Of a DNA stretch of 64,000 nucleotides, positions 43,090 through 51,975 are shown in pieces. The stretch covers positions 1 to 64,000 of the forward strand of contig NZ_KB907457.1 of the NCBI RefSeq assembly GCF_000382045.1, in the 5' to 3' direction. This DNA comes from Variovorax atrisoli 110B. Lineage in GTDB: Bacteria > Pseudomonadota > Gammaproteobacteria > Burkholderiales > Burkholderiaceae_C. The position numbers and the translations under genes are program-made. Within the stretch, counting starts at the first letter, position 1. Each line of letters starts with the position of its first letter. The notes under the pieces were generated by a model. It did not search any database. It saw only the letters and a program-made list of their open reading frames with translations, and was not told the DNA's origin.

Positions 43090-44085
43090 TCATTCCCCGC
43101 GGATGCCGGCTCGCCGGACCAGGTCGCCGTAGACCGCGAGGCGCTCCGACATCATGGCGGTGAACTGCTCGGGCGACTGCACCTCGGGCGGCAATGCGCC
43201 GCGCGACTGCAGCGCCTCGGCCATCGAGGGCTGGTCGGCCACCGAGCGCACCGCCTTGTGCAGCGTCGCGACGATCTCCGGCGGCGTCCTGGCAGGCGCG
43301 GCGATGCCGATCCACGAGGTGGTGTTGAGCACCGGATGGCCCAGCTCCGCGAAGGTCGGGATGTCGGGCAGCGCCGCCACGCGCGCGGGCGCGGCCACGG
43401 CCAGCGCGCGCAGCTTGCCGGACTGGATAAGCGGCAGGAAGGGCGCGAGGTTGTCGAGGCCGAACTGCACTTCGTTCGAGATCAGCGCGGTGACCAGCGG
43501 GCCGCCGCCCCGATAGGGCACGTGCGTCGCGTCGAGCTGCAGCTGCGACTTCATCAGCTCCACGTTGAGCTGCCCCATGCTGCCGGGGCCCGCGCTGCAG
43601 AAGTTGAGCTCGCCGGGACGCGACTTCACCAGCGCGACGAACTCCTTGAAGTTCTTCGCAGGCACCGCCGGGTTGACCAGCAGCACGTTGATCGAGCGCG
43701 AGAGCTGGCTGATCGACGCGAAGTCCTTGATCGGGTCGTAGCCCGGATTGGGCTGGGTCAGGGGATTGGCCAGGTGCGAGCTCTGCGACGACGCGACCAG
43801 CGTGTAGCCATCGGGCTTGGCGCGCGCCACCTGTGCGCTGGCGATGGAGCCGCCGGCACCCGCGCGGTTGTCGATGACGACCGGCGTGCCCAGCGCCTTC
43901 GCGAGCGGATCGGCGTAGAGCCGTGCGATCAGGTCCACCGAGCCGCCCGGCGGGAACGGCACCACCAGCGTGACCGGCCGCGAGGGCCAGGCCTGCGCGT
44001 GCGCCGCCAGCGGCAGCACCGACGCGAGGCCGGCAGCGAGGAGCTCGCGGCGGCGCAGTGCCGCGGCGGTGAAGAGGGGTTCCAT
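43090..44085 (-). CDS. Bug-family (TctC-like) periplasmic binding protein
   Basis: 331 residues from the ATG at 44085. Signal peptide with twin-arginine-like RRRELLAAGLASVLPLAAHA, then the Bug pattern WPSRPVTLVVPFPPGGSVDL, FASISQLSRSINVLLVNPAV and GLDNLAPFLPLIQSGKLRAL. These proteins bind carboxylates or related metabolites; most are orphans without permease genes, as here. Divergent from the RpiR-type regulator, with the shared operator between them, and followed by a hydrolase gene. Confidence 0.92.
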   Translation of the reverse strand: MEPLFTAAALRRRELLAAGLASVLPLAAHAQAWPSRPVTLVVPFPPGGSVDLIARLYADPLAKALGTPVVIDNRAGAGGSIASAQVARAKPDGYTLVASSQSSHLANPLTQPNPGYDPIKDFASISQLSRSINVLLVNPAVPAKNFKEFVALVKSRPGELNFCSAGPGSMGQLNVELMKSQLQLDATHVPYRGGGPLVTALISNEVQFGLDNLAPFLPLIQSGKLRALAVAAPARVAALPDIPTFAELGHPVLNTTSWIGIAAPARTPPEIVATLHKAVRSVADQPSMAEALQSRGALPPEVQSPEQFTAMMSERLAVYGDLVRRAGIRGE

Positions 44086-44138
44086 GGGCGTCCTGTCGTG
44101 CAATAGAAAGTGCGCGCATTGTTGCAAGACGATTTAAT

Positions 44139-44160
44139 TTTTGCAATGACCATTGCAAAA
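44139..44160. promoter_or_regulatory. perfect inverted-repeat operator between Bug gene and RpiR regulator
   Basis: TTTTGCAATG (44139-44148), AC, CATTGCAAAA (44151-44160): a 10-bp perfect inverted repeat in the 114-bp divergent region. Related words TTGCAAGA and CTTGCAAAG occur at 44121 and within the regulator gene near 44317. It probably binds the RpiR-type protein and controls both genes. It forbids the in-frame ATG at 44146 as the regulator start. Confidence 0.75.
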
Positions 44161-44199
44161 TCAGGCGCAACCCGGCTGCGCATGCAGAATGCCCCGACC

Positions 44200-45096
44200 A
44201 TGAATCTGAACCAACGCATCGCGGGCTACGGCAGGAAGCTCACCAGGAGCGAGCAGCGCCTGATCGACGAACTGCAGACGCGCTACCCCCAGGGCCTTCT
44301 CGAATCTGCAACGAGTCTTGCAAAGAAGGTGGGCACCAGCGCCTCCACCGTGGTGCGGCTGCTGGCCAAGCTGGGCTATCCCAGCTATGCCGATGCGCAG
44401 ATCGAGGCGCGCTCGGAGGTGACGGCGCGGCTGTCGTCACCGGCCACGCGCGCGGACGCCGTCATCGCCGACGACACGTCCGTGCGCACCTGCCTTGCCA
44501 ACGCGCTGCTGCACGACCAGCACAACCTGGCCTCGACCTTCGCGGCGCTCGACGTCGCGGCCTTCGAGGGTGCCGTGCGGATGCTCACGCAGCGCAAGGC
44601 GCGCGTGCACGTGACCGGCCAGCGGCATGCCGCCGCGCTGGCCGGCCATCTGACGCTGCACCTGAACATGTGCCTGCCCGACGTGCGTGCGATGAACGGC
44701 GGCGGCCCGCTGCTCATGGAAGACCAGTTGCTGTGGATCGGCGAGCACGACGTGCTGCTGGCCCTCACGTTCAGGCGCCACGGGCTCGCCACCGCGCGCG
44801 CGGCCAGGTACTTCAGGGAAAAGGGCGCCAAGGTCATCGTCATCACCGACGGCCCCTCGGTCGCTGCGGCCTCGGCGGCCGATCACGTGATGCTGGTGCG
44901 CACCTCGAGCGCGTCGCCCTTCGATTCGTACACGGCGGCGCTCTCGCTGTGCAACGCTCTGGTCACCGCGGTCGTGCAGCGGCGCAAGAAGGAACTGGGC
45001 GCCGCGCTCGAACGTGGCGACGCCCTGTGGGAGCAGCACTGGAACGACTCGGCCGCACAGGCCGGCCGTTCGCGCAAGGCGGCATCAGCCGGCTGA
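44200..45096 (+). CDS. RpiR/MurR-family transcriptional regulator
   Basis: 298 residues from the ATG at 44200. N-terminal HTH: LTRSEQRLIDELQTRYPQGL, then SATSLAKKVGTSASTVVRLL. The C-terminal SIS domain has RKARVHVTGQRHAAALAGHL and DHVMLVRTSSASPFDSYTAA, with AKVIVITDGPSVAAASAADH in the sugar-phosphate-like pocket. The family senses phosphosugars or related acids. Earlier in-frame starts (44146, 44182) are unlikely because of the operator at 44139-44160. Convergent end overlap of 12 bases with the amidohydrolase gene. Confidence 0.92.
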   Translation: MNLNQRIAGYGRKLTRSEQRLIDELQTRYPQGLLESATSLAKKVGTSASTVVRLLAKLGYPSYADAQIEARSEVTARLSSPATRADAVIADDTSVRTCLANALLHDQHNLASTFAALDVAAFEGAVRMLTQRKARVHVTGQRHAAALAGHLTLHLNMCLPDVRAMNGGGPLLMEDQLLWIGEHDVLLALTFRRHGLATARAARYFREKGAKVIVITDGPSVAAASAADHVMLVRTSSASPFDSYTAALSLCNALVTAVVQRRKKELGAALERGDALWEQHWNDSAAQAGRSRKAASAG

Positions 45097-45981
45097 TGCC
45101 GCAGGTGCGGCCGGCGCGGCATCCAGCCGCAGGAGCCGCATCGCGTTGCCCTTGAGGATGCCGGGCATCACCTCCGGCTTGAAGCCCGCGTTCTCGAAGT
45201 CGCGCATCCAGCGGTCGGGCGTGATGAGCGGGTAGTCGCTGCCGAAGAGCACGCGGTCCTTCAGCAGCGTGTTGGCGTACTGCACGAGCTGCTTCGGGAA
45301 GTACTTGGGGCTCCAGCCCGACAGGTCGATCCACACGTTGGGCTTGTGCGTGGCCACGCTCAGCGCCTCGTCCTGCCAGGGGAAGCTGGGGTGGGCCATG
45401 ACGATCTGCATGTCGGGGAAGTCGATGGCCACGTCGTCCAGGTGCATCGGGTTGCTGTATTCGAGCCGCAGCCCGCCGCCGCAGCGCATGCCCGAGCCGA
45501 TGCCGCTGTGGCCGGTGTGGAAGATGGCCGGCAGCCCGTATTCGGCGATCACCTCGTAGATGGGCCAGGCCATGCGGTCGTAGGGGTGGTAGCCCTGCAC
45601 CGTGGGATGGAACTTGAAGCCCTTCACGCCGTGCTCCTCGATGAGCCTGCGCGCCTCGCGCGCACCCATCTTGCCCTTGTGCGGATCGACGCTGCCGAAG
45701 GCGATCATGATGTCGCTGTTGTTCCTTGCGGCCTCGGCGATCTCCTCGTTCGGGATGCGGCGGCGGCCCATGTTCGATTCGGCATCGACCATGAACATCA
45801 CCAGGCCGATCTTTCTTTCGCGGTAGTACGCGACGCTCTCCGCAATGGTGGGCCGGCCGCTGGAGCCGAAGTACTTGTCGGCCGCGCGGTCGTATTCCTC
45901 GCCGTAGTTGTCGAACGGGTTCCAGCAGCTGACTTCTGCGTGGGTGTGGATGTCGATCGCGATCAGGTTCTGATGGTCCAT
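45085..45981 (-). CDS. amidohydrolase-2 family metal-dependent hydrolase/decarboxylase
   Basis: 298 residues. The metal-site motifs are AIDIHTHAEVSCWNPFDNYG (H-x-H), GVKGFKFHPTVQGYHPYDRM (His), PAIFHTGHSGIGSG (His), IVMAHPSFPWQDEALSVATH (His) and VLFGSDYPLITPDRW (Asp). This is the ACMSD/gamma-resorcylate-decarboxylase-like group, which acts on aromatic or unsaturated acids by hydrolysis or decarboxylation. Its divergent neighbours are hydroxycinnamate-type catabolic genes, so an aromatic acid substrate is likely. Confidence 0.88.
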   Translation of the reverse strand: MDHQNLIAIDIHTHAEVSCWNPFDNYGEEYDRAADKYFGSSGRPTIAESVAYYRERKIGLVMFMVDAESNMGRRRIPNEEIAEAARNNSDIMIAFGSVDPHKGKMGAREARRLIEEHGVKGFKFHPTVQGYHPYDRMAWPIYEVIAEYGLPAIFHTGHSGIGSGMRCGGGLRLEYSNPMHLDDVAIDFPDMQIVMAHPSFPWQDEALSVATHKPNVWIDLSGWSPKYFPKQLVQYANTLLKDRVLFGSDYPLITPDRWMRDFENAGFKPEVMPGILKGNAMRLLRLDAAPAAPAASAG

Positions 45982-46084
45982 GTCTTGTCTCCGGTACGGG
46001 TAAGTCCCTAGGTCCTTGGGGCTCCAAATTCCTTGAATTGATTATTTCCCATAACCATAATTCGACGCAACCCCGGACCCCATC

Positions 46085-46858
46085 ATGACCAATCCAGACC
46101 TCCAACTCGACATCCGCGACGAAGTCGCCATCGTCCGCCTCACGCGCGGCTCCAAGCGCAACGCGCTGTCCGACGGACTGATCCTCGCGCTGCGCGACAC
46201 CTTCGAGAAGCTGCCGTCCAGCGTGCGCGCGGCGGTGATCGACGGCGAGGGCCCGCACTTCTGCGCCGGCCTCGACCTGAGCGAGCTGAAGGAGCGCGAC
46301 GCCGGCCAGGGCATGCAGCACTCGCGCATGTGGCACGCCGCGCTCGACCTGATCCAGCACGGCCCGGTGCCGGTGATCGCGGCGCTGCACGGCGCGGTGG
46401 TCGGCGGCGGGCTCGAGCTGGCCAGCGCCTGCCACATCCGCGTGGCCGACCGCACCACCTTCTACGCGCTGCCCGAAGGCTCGCGCGGCATCTTCGTGGG
46501 CGGCGGCGGCTCGGTGCGCATCCCCAAGCTGATCGGCGTGGCCCGCATGACCGACATGATGATGACCGGCCGCGTCTACAACGCCGAGGACGGCGAGCGC
46601 GCCAACTTCGCGCAGTACCTCGTCGACGAGGGCCAGGCCTTCGACAAGGCCTTCGAGCTCGCCAAGCGCGTGGCCACCAACGCGCCGCTGACCAACTACG
46701 CGCTGATGCACGCCCTGCCGCGCATCGCCGAGCAGTCGGCCGATCACGGCTTCTTCACCGAGGCGCTGATCTCCGGCATCACGCAGGCCGCGCCCGAAGC
46801 CAAGCAGCGCGTGCGCGACTTCCTCGAAGGACGCGGCGCGAAAGTGAGCAAGGGATGA
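46085..46858 (+). CDS. crotonase-family enoyl-CoA hydratase/lyase
   Basis: 257 residues. Oxyanion-hole segments GEGPHFCAGLDLSELKERDA and PVIAALHGAVVGGGLELASA, with catalytic-position Glu in YALPEGSRGIFVGGGGSVRI. The fold and length match hydratases of aromatic acyl-CoA degradation (feruloyl-CoA hydratase-lyase-like) but could be any crotonase. First gene of the catabolic operon; its stop overlaps the next start (ATGA). Confidence 0.9.
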   Translation: MTNPDLQLDIRDEVAIVRLTRGSKRNALSDGLILALRDTFEKLPSSVRAAVIDGEGPHFCAGLDLSELKERDAGQGMQHSRMWHAALDLIQHGPVPVIAALHGAVVGGGLELASACHIRVADRTTFYALPEGSRGIFVGGGGSVRIPKLIGVARMTDMMMTGRVYNAEDGERANFAQYLVDEGQAFDKAFELAKRVATNAPLTNYALMHALPRIAEQSADHGFFTEALISGITQAAPEAKQRVRDFLEGRGAKVSKG

Positions 46859-48714
46859 GCACCCCCGCCGTCCGCTACCGCCCGCTGGTCTTCGGCGTCA
46901 CCCGCGCGGTGCTGCGCGACGGCGCGCCGGGCACGCAATACCTGAGCGCCGAGACGCCGCTCGCCCCCTATCGCGAGCGCATGACCGACCGCCTCGCCTA
47001 CTGGGCCGAGCGCGAGCCCGATCGCACCTTCATCGCCCGCCGCGAACGGCTGGCCGACGGCAGCACCGGCGACTGGCTGCGCGTGAGCTACGCGCAGGCG
47101 CTCGAAGAAGCACGCGGCATCGGACAGGCCCTGCTGGACCGCGGCCTGAGCGCCGACCGCCCGGTCGCGATCCTCAGCGAGAACGGCATCGAGCATGCGC
47201 TGATGGCGCTGGGCTGCCTCTACGCCGGCGTGCCCTACTGCCCCGTGTCGCCGCCCTACTCCCTGGTGAGCCAGGATTTCGAGAAGCTGCGCCACGTCTT
47301 CGACACGCTCACGCCCGGCCTCGTGTTCGCGAGCGACGCGGCGCGTTTCGCCAGGGCCATCGCGGCGGTCGTGCCCGCCGGCACCGAGGTCGTGCTGGCC
47401 GACGGCCGGCTCGACGACCGGCCGGTCACGCCGTTCAGCGCCCTCGCCTCCACGCCTGCCACGCCCGCCATCGACGCGGCGATGCGCGCCACCGGCCCCG
47501 ACACCATCACCAAGTTCCTCTTCACCTCGGGCTCGACCAAGATGCCCAAGGCCGTGATCAACACGCACCGCATGTGGTGCGCCAACCAGCAGCAGCTGCG
47601 CCAGTCGATCCCCGCACTGGGCGACGAGCCGCCCGTGCTGGTCGACTGGCTGCCCTGGAACCACACCTTCGGCGGCAACCACAACGTGGGCATCGTGCTG
47701 GACAACGGCGGCACGCTCTACATCGACGACGGCAAGCCCACGCCCGCCGGCATGGCCGAGACGCTGCGCAACCTGCGCGAGATCGCGCCCACCATCTACT
47801 TCAACGTACCCACCGGCTTCGAGGCCATCGCGCAGGCCATGGAAACCGACCCGGTGCTGCGCGGCAACCTGCTGTCGCGCGTGAAGATGTTCTTCTATTC
47901 GGGCGCGGCGCTCTCGCAGCCGGTGTGGGACAGCCTGCACCGCACGCAGGAGGCCGAAGTCGGCGAGCGCATCGTCATGGGCACCGGCCTGGGAATGACC
48001 GAATCGGGCCCCTTCGCGCTGTACGTGACCGGGCCCGACGTGAAGTCGGGCGACGTGGGCCTGCCTGCGCCGGGCATCGAGCTCAAGCTGATCGAGGTCG
48101 ACGGCAAGACCGAGGTGCGCTACCGCGGCCCCAACATCACGCCGGGCTACTGGCGCGCGCCCGAGGCCACGGCCGAGGCCTTCGACGAGGAAGGCTTCTT
48201 CTCCACCGGCGACGCGGTGAAGTGGATCGACGAGGACAACATCCACCGCGGCCTGCGCTTCGACGGCCGCATCGCCGAAGACTTCAAGCTCGCGACCGGC
48301 ACCTTCGTGAGCGTGGGCCCGATGCGCGCGAAGATCATCGCGGCCGGCGCGCCCTATGTGCAGGACGCGGTGCTGACCGGCATCAACCTGAAGGAAGTGG
48401 GCGCGCTCATCTTCCCGACGCAGAAGGTGCGCGAGCTCGCCGGCCTGCCGGCCGACGCCACCATGCGCGAGGTGCTCGAGAGCGTGCCCGTGCAGGCGCA
48501 CTTCCAGCAGGTGGTCGACACGCTGGCCGCCGGCGCCACCGGCAGCGCCAACCGCATCGCGCGGCTGCACCTGATGGCCGAGCCGCCATCCATCGACAAG
48601 GGCGAGGTCACCGACAAGGGCTCCATCAACCAGCGTTCCGTGCTCAAGCACCGCGCCGCGCTGGCCGAGGCGATGCACGACGGCAGCCTGCCCTTCACCC
48701 TGAAGCCCCGCTGA
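46855..48714 (+). CDS. feruloyl-CoA synthase-like AMP-dependent ligase
   Basis: 619 residues. ANL superfamily motifs: TKFLFTSGSTKMPKAVINTH (phosphate loop), VDWLPWNHTFGGNHNVGIVL, IYFNVPTGFEAIAQAM, VMGTGLGMTESGPFALYVTG (adenine site) and FFSTGDAVKWIDE (hinge). The C-terminus has GLRFDGRIAEDFKLATGTFV. Such ligases activate ferulate, caffeate or coumarate with CoA. The usual final Lys region (KGEVTDKGSINQ) is present. It overlaps the crotonase gene by four bases. Confidence 0.9.
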   Translation: MSTPAVRYRPLVFGVTRAVLRDGAPGTQYLSAETPLAPYRERMTDRLAYWAEREPDRTFIARRERLADGSTGDWLRVSYAQALEEARGIGQALLDRGLSADRPVAILSENGIEHALMALGCLYAGVPYCPVSPPYSLVSQDFEKLRHVFDTLTPGLVFASDAARFARAIAAVVPAGTEVVLADGRLDDRPVTPFSALASTPATPAIDAAMRATGPDTITKFLFTSGSTKMPKAVINTHRMWCANQQQLRQSIPALGDEPPVLVDWLPWNHTFGGNHNVGIVLDNGGTLYIDDGKPTPAGMAETLRNLREIAPTIYFNVPTGFEAIAQAMETDPVLRGNLLSRVKMFFYSGAALSQPVWDSLHRTQEAEVGERIVMGTGLGMTESGPFALYVTGPDVKSGDVGLPAPGIELKLIEVDGKTEVRYRGPNITPGYWRAPEATAEAFDEEGFFSTGDAVKWIDEDNIHRGLRFDGRIAEDFKLATGTFVSVGPMRAKIIAAGAPYVQDAVLTGINLKEVGALIFPTQKVRELAGLPADATMREVLESVPVQAHFQQVVDTLAAGATGSANRIARLHLMAEPPSIDKGEVTDKGSINQRSVLKHRAALAEAMHDGSLPFTLKPR

Positions 48715-48756
48715 GCCTTTTCCCCACCTTTCTGGACATTCCTGGAGACGAGACAA

Positions 48757-49533
48757 ATGAAGATCGAAGGACAAGCAGCACTGGTCACGGGCGGCGCATC
48801 GGGCCTGGGCGAAGCCACCGCGCGCGAGCTCGCGCGGCTGGGCGCGAAGGTCGCCGTGCTCGACCGCAATGCCGAACTCGCCGCGAAGGTGGCCTCCGAG
48901 ATCGGCGGCGTCGCGTGCGTCTGCGACATCACCGACACCGACAGCGTGAACGCCGCGCTCGACAAGGCCGAGGCCGCCCACGGCACCGCCCGCATCCTGA
49001 TGAACGTGGCCGGCATCGGCAGCGCCAAGCGCATCGTCGGCAAGGACGGCAATCCCGCGCCGCTCGAAGACTTCGTGCGCGTGGTCAACATCAACCTGAT
49101 CGGCGGCTACAACATGGCGCGCCTGTTCGCCGCGCGCTGCGCGAAGCTGCCGGCGCTCGACAGCGGCGATGAAAAAGGCGAGAAGGGCGTGATGCTCTTC
49201 ACCGCCTCGGTCGCCGCCTTCGACGGCCAGGTGGGCCAGCAGGCCTACAGCGCCTCCAAGGGCGGCCTGGTGGGCATGACGCTGCCGATGGCGCGCGACC
49301 TCGCGCAACACGCCATCCGCGTATGCACCGTGGCGCCGGGCCTCTTCGCCACCCCGCTGCTGCTGGAGCTGCCCGAGGCGGTGCAGCACTCGCTGGCCGC
49401 GTCCATCCCCTTCCCGCCGCGGCTGGGCAAGCCCTCGGAGTTCGCCGAGCTGGCCTGCCACATCGTCACCAACGGCCACCTCAACGGCGAGGTGATCCGC
49501 CTCGACGGCGCGCTGCGCATGGCGCCGCGCTGA
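48757..49533 (+). CDS. SDR dehydrogenase, 3-hydroxyacyl-CoA dehydrogenase type 2-like
   Basis: 258 residues. NAD-binding AALVTGGASGLGEATARELA, NVAGIGSAKRIV (NAG-like), catalytic Tyr/Lys in QAYSASKGGLVGMTLPMARD, and APGLFATPLLLELPE. The sequence pattern resembles HSD10-type 3-hydroxyacyl-CoA dehydrogenases. It likely oxidises the beta-hydroxyacyl-CoA formed by the crotonase. GGAG precedes the ATG; the gap to the ABC genes is 58 bases. Confidence 0.92.
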   Translation: MKIEGQAALVTGGASGLGEATARELARLGAKVAVLDRNAELAAKVASEIGGVACVCDITDTDSVNAALDKAEAAHGTARILMNVAGIGSAKRIVGKDGNPAPLEDFVRVVNINLIGGYNMARLFAARCAKLPALDSGDEKGEKGVMLFTASVAAFDGQVGQQAYSASKGGLVGMTLPMARDLAQHAIRVCTVAPGLFATPLLLELPEAVQHSLAASIPFPPRLGKPSEFAELACHIVTNGHLNGEVIRLDGALRMAPR

Positions 49534-49591
49534 GGCCCTTTCCCTTTTCGCGTTCGTTCCGCCCGCTTCACAACGTACCCAGGAGACACCG

Positions 49592-50728
49592 ATGACTTTC
49601 AAGAAGACCACCCTCGCCGCCGTGCTGGCGCTCATGGCCATGGGCCTCGCCCATGCCGACATCACCGTGGGCGTGGTTCAGCCGCTCACCGGCCCGGCCT
49701 CGGGCCTGGGCATTCCGGTGAAGAACGGCATCGCCATCTGGCCGAAGACCATCGCGGGCGAAACGCTCAAGGTGGTGGTGCTCGACGACGCCACCGACCC
49801 GACCACCGGCGTGAAGGACGCGCAGCGCCTGGTCACCGAGGACAAGGCCGACATCATCATCGGCTCCAGCGCCACGCCCGTCGCGATCCCGATGGCCGAC
49901 GTGACGGCCGAGTCGGGCACGCCGCAGCTGTCGACCGCGCCGGCCGGGCTGCCGCCGGGCAAGGACAAGTGGTTCTTCCGCCTGCCGCAGTCGAACGACG
50001 TGATGGCCTACGCGGTGGTCGCCCACATGAAGAAGCAGAACGTCAAGACGGTCGGCTTCCTCGGCTACACCGACGCCTACGGCGAACTGTGGCTCAAGGC
50101 GCTGACGGCCGAGGCCGCCAAGAACGGCATCAAGATCGTCGCCACCGAGCGCTTCGCGCGCGCCGACACCAGCGTGACCGGCCAGGTGCTCAAGCTCACT
50201 TCGGCCAACCCCGACGCGATCCTGATCGTGGCCTCGGGCAGCGGCGCGGGCATGCCGCAGAAGGCGGTGATGGAGCGCGGCTACAAGGGCAAGGTCTACC
50301 AGACGCACGCCGCCGCCACGCAGGACCTGATGCGCACCGCCGGCAAGGATGCCGAGGGCACCTTCGTGGTCTCGGGCCCCGCCACCGTGGCCGAGCAGCT
50401 GCCCGACAGCCATCCCTCGAAGGCCGCCGCCGTCGCCTTCGTGCAGGGCTACGAGAAGGCCTACGGCCCCGGCTCGCGCAACCAGTTCGCCGGCCATGCG
50501 GCCGACGCGCTCACGGTGCTCGAGAAGGCCGTGCCGGTTGCGCTCAAGAAAGCCAAGCCCGGCACGCCGGAGTTCCGCGCCGCGCTGCGCGACGCGCTCG
50601 AAGGCATGGGCCGCACCGTGCTCGCGCACGGCGTGCTGAACTGGACCGCGCAGGACCACTGGGGCTACACGACCGAGACCGGCGTGATGCTCAAGGTGGT
50701 GAACGGCGCGTTCAAGGTCGAGCAGTAA
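49592..50728 (+). CDS. Liv-type ABC transporter substrate-binding protein
   Basis: 378 residues with a signal peptide (KKTTLAAVLALMAMGLAHAD). Features include ITVGVVQPLTGPASGLGIPV, TLKVVVLDDATDPTTGVKDA and ETGVMLKVVNGAFKVEQ at the end, the standard fold of branched-chain amino-acid-type binding proteins. Such proteins in aromatic operons often bind hydroxycinnamates or aromatic acids. AGGAG lies 8 bases upstream. Followed by permease and ATPase genes. Confidence 0.95.
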   Translation: MTFKKTTLAAVLALMAMGLAHADITVGVVQPLTGPASGLGIPVKNGIAIWPKTIAGETLKVVVLDDATDPTTGVKDAQRLVTEDKADIIIGSSATPVAIPMADVTAESGTPQLSTAPAGLPPGKDKWFFRLPQSNDVMAYAVVAHMKKQNVKTVGFLGYTDAYGELWLKALTAEAAKNGIKIVATERFARADTSVTGQVLKLTSANPDAILIVASGSGAGMPQKAVMERGYKGKVYQTHAAATQDLMRTAGKDAEGTFVVSGPATVAEQLPDSHPSKAAAVAFVQGYEKAYGPGSRNQFAGHAADALTVLEKAVPVALKKAKPGTPEFRAALRDALEGMGRTVLAHGVLNWTAQDHWGYTTETGVMLKVVNGAFKVEQ

Positions 50729-50772
50729 TCCCCTCTTCTTCACATCCGCACCGCCAACATCGCGCATACGCC

Positions 50773-51813
50773 ATGGATTTCTCGATCGCCAGCATCCTGA
50801 CGCTGGACGGCCTCACCAATGGCGCGATCTATGCCCTGCTGGGCATGGGCATCGTGCTCGTCTTCACGGTGACCCGTGTCATCTTCATCCCGCAGGGCGA
50901 ATTCGTGGCGTACGGCGCGCTGACGCTGGCGATCTTCCAGACCGGCAAGACGCCGGGCACGGTGTGGCTGCTGCTCATCCTGGCCGGCGTCGCGGCGCTG
51001 ATGGACCTGGTCGTCACCTGGCGCCACGCCGGCAGCGCGGCCGCCGGGCTGAAGGCCGCGCTGCGCACCTTCGCGGCGCCGGCCGTCATCTGCGCGATCT
51101 CGGCCTGGGCCGGCCCGCGCAACCTGCCCATCGGCGTGCAGGCGCTGCTCACGGTGTTCATCGTCACGGCCTTCGGGCCGCTGGTGTACCGCGTGGCCTA
51201 CCAGTCGCTGGCGGGCGCGAGCTCGCTGGTGCTGCTGATCGTCTCGGTGGGCGTGCACTTCGCGATGACCGGCCTGGGCCTGCTCTTCTTCGGCGCGGAG
51301 GGTTTCCGCAACCCGCCGTTCTGGGACGAGCGCATGGCGCTCGGGCCGCTCAACGTGAGCGGGCAGGCGCTCATCATCTTCGGCATGTCGGCCGCGCTGA
51401 TCGTGCTGCTGTATCTGTTCTTCGAGCGCAGCCTCTACGGCAAGGCGCTGCGCGCCACGGCGGTGAACCGGCTGGGCGCGAGGCTCATGGGCATCTCGAC
51501 CCAGGCGGCCGGGCAGCTCACCTTCGCGATGGCGGCGCTGATCGGCGCGCTCTCGGGGCTGCTGATCGGGCCGACCACCACGGTGTTCTACGACTCGGGT
51601 TTCCTCATCGGCCTGAAGGGCTTCGTGGCCGGAGTGATCGCGGGCCTGGCGAGCTACCCCGGCGCGCTGGTCGGCGCGCTGGCCGTGGGCGTGATCGAGG
51701 CCTTCGGCTCCTTCTGGGCCAGTTCGTTCAAGGAAGTGATCGTGTTCACCATCATCCTGCCGGTGCTGCTGTGGCGCTCGCTGAAGAGCGGCCATTCGGA
51801 CGAGGAACATTGA
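50773..51813 (+). CDS. LivH-like permease of the ABC importer
   Basis: 346 residues from the ATG at 50773. Opens with DFSIASILTLDGLTNGAIYA and LLGMGIVLVFTVTRVIFIPQ, the LivH signature, and ends with LASYPGALVGALAVGVIEAF. About eight to ten helices. It forms the membrane channel with the LivM part of the following fused gene. Coupled downstream of the binding protein gene. Confidence 0.95.
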   Translation: MDFSIASILTLDGLTNGAIYALLGMGIVLVFTVTRVIFIPQGEFVAYGALTLAIFQTGKTPGTVWLLLILAGVAALMDLVVTWRHAGSAAAGLKAALRTFAAPAVICAISAWAGPRNLPIGVQALLTVFIVTAFGPLVYRVAYQSLAGASSLVLLIVSVGVHFAMTGLGLLFFGAEGFRNPPFWDERMALGPLNVSGQALIIFGMSAALIVLLYLFFERSLYGKALRATAVNRLGARLMGISTQAAGQLTFAMAALIGALSGLLIGPTTTVFYDSGFLIGLKGFVAGVIAGLASYPGALVGALAVGVIEAFGSFWASSFKEVIVFTIILPVLLWRSLKSGHSDEEH

Positions 51814-51824
51814 AATGAAACTCT

Positions 51825-51975
51825 CCCAGGCTTCGCGCACTTCGTGTCGCTTCGCCAACCCCCTCGCTGGGTGCGACACCTGCGGCCCGGCAAAGCCGGT
51901 TCCGCGGCGTTCCCCGCATCGGCCGTGCCGCGTGGGTGGATCGTGTGCGATGCGCACCGTGAGGGGCATCTGAAC
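51825..51975. repeat. dispersed intergenic repeat (long copy)
   Basis: Begins CCCAGGCTTCGCGCACTTCG and continues through CCCCCTCGCTGGGTGCGACA and GGCCCGGCAAAGCCGGTTCC. The first 32 bases are identical to 62873-62904. It lies between livH and the livM-livG gene. It can be read as a 52-codon frame from 51815, but the composition is that of the repeat, not of a protein. Confidence 0.8.

Noticed and set aside
44146-44199. Earlier starts of the RpiR-type regulator
   Set aside because: They would place coding sequence over the perfect operator palindrome.
51815-51973. 52-codon frame between livH and the fused livM-livG gene
   Set aside because: It lies wholly within the dispersed repeat and shows no protein-like conservation.
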